Below, one piece after another: positions 41,521-41,749 of a stretch of 41,749 bases of DNA. The first letter of the stretch is position 1; each line of letters starts with the position of its first letter. Source of the stretch: Bacilli bacterium. GTDB taxonomy: Bacteria > Bacillota_I > Bacilli_A > RFN20 > CAG-826. Below the pieces are notes generated by a model that saw only the letters and a list, made by a program, of their open reading frames with translations, was not told where the DNA came from and ran no database searches. The translations under genes and the position numbers were made by a program. The stretch lies in the NCBI GenBank assembly GCA_017468925.1, contig JAFUHI010000011.1, forward strand, positions 1 through 41,749, read 5' to 3'.

Positions 41521-41749
41521 TGAAGTGAACCCATTATGTTGGACTGAAATGTTTCAACAATCATATCACTTCTAAACAGACTGTTGAAGGGACTGAATCC
41601 GATATTGGACTGGACTCAGTCCTTTTAATTTGGTTTTAATTCGTTTGTTGTTATACCAATAGATATATCTATCTATAGCTTTCTTAAATTGCTCATAATT
41701 ATCAAACTCAAATTGATGATCAAAAAACATTTCTTTTTTCATTAATCCA
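41521..41749 (-). mobile_element. IS3-family (IS150-like) element, 3' end, cut by the window edge
   Basis: The end begins TGAAGTGAACCC (41521) and contains ATGTTGGACTGAAA, which matches the style of IS150-group terminal inverted repeats (TG...ACCCC..AAAGTTGGAC). The transposase reads inward on the - strand. Only the last part of the element is in the window, so the target duplication cannot be checked. Confidence 0.75.
41572..41748 (-). CDS. IS3-family transposase (OrfB), C-terminal fragment
   Basis: Last 59 residues of a DDE-type transposase. GLMKKEMFFDHQFEFDNYEQ, then RYIYWYNNKRIKTKLKGLSP and VQYRIQS are the end of IS150/IS3 integrase domains (the K-for-E catalytic region is just beyond the start, and YNNKRIKxKLKGLSPxxYR is the hallmark). 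The 5' part lies beyond the window. The ending and its distance to the inverted repeat look intact, so the element may be active. Confidence 0.88.
   Translation of the reverse strand, partial: GLMKKEMFFDHQFEFDNYEQFKKAIDRYIYWYNNKRIKTKLKGLSPVQYRIQSLQQSV

Overview
The window looks like part of a chromosome from an uncultured, low-GC, host-associated bacterium of the Bacillota/Mycoplasmatota lineage (Erysipelotrichales, RF39 or Izemoplasma-like Bacilli). The grounds are a rimP-nusA-ylxR-rplGA-infB-rbfA operon of Firmicutes type, a short IF-2 (616 aa), lipoprotein-based ABC solute binding, a Vat/CatB-type acetyltransferase and enzymes for host glycans. TGA is used as a stop (often in ATGA overlaps) and Trp is TGG, so the ordinary bacterial code applies. 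No tRNA, rRNA or CRISPR array was seen.

Region 1 (1 to about 6.0 kb) is AT-rich and looks accessory: a Vat-like O-acetyltransferase entering from the left edge, a DUF6273 lipoprotein bracketed by related inverted repeats, a LysR regulator divergent from a Na/Pi cotransporter, the relic of a serine recombinase and a small unknown protein. Region 2 (6.1 to 9.6 kb) is richer in G+C by eye: a small AbrB-like protein, flotillin and a CstA-family transporter. Region 3 (10.0 to 17.6 kb) is one transcription unit: a GH112 lacto-N-biose/galacto-N-biose phosphorylase, a membrane GGDEF protein, a remarkable 16-residue tandem-repeat protein, a GH38 alpha-mannosidase split by a frameshift at an A7 run, and a polytopic membrane protein. 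A nitroreductase converges on its end and a DegV protein diverges from the nitroreductase.

Region 4 (19.0 to 24.1 kb) is the translation/transcription-factor operon, with a strong promoter and a terminator-like attenuator in front of rimP. It stops after rbfA at a terminator. The usual next genes, truB and ribF, appear only at 39.7 to 41.5 kb. Between them lies Region 5 (24.1 to 38.5 kb), a carbohydrate-uptake island: binding lipoprotein, two permeases, a 994-aa Ig-like secreted protein, a DUF4838 lipoprotein, a BIG2-like lipoprotein, a short ABC ATPase, three small membrane proteins, and a separately promoted surface protein interrupted by an in-frame TGA. A TtcA-like tRNA thiolase gene and truB diverge from overlapping promoters that seem to give leaderless mRNAs. 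The right edge carries the end of an IS3/IS150-family element that seems to have landed in the ribF terminator.

Taken together, the accessory genes suggest a life on host glycans: the phosphorylase would split Gal-beta-1,3-HexNAc disaccharides from mucin or milk-type glycans, the mannosidase would trim N-glycan mannose, and the ABC island would bind and import oligosaccharides. The best candidate for an undescribed system is the ABC island, where several large surface proteins are embedded in one operon with an importer and an atypical ATPase. All assignments come from reading the sequence and remembered family features; nothing was searched.
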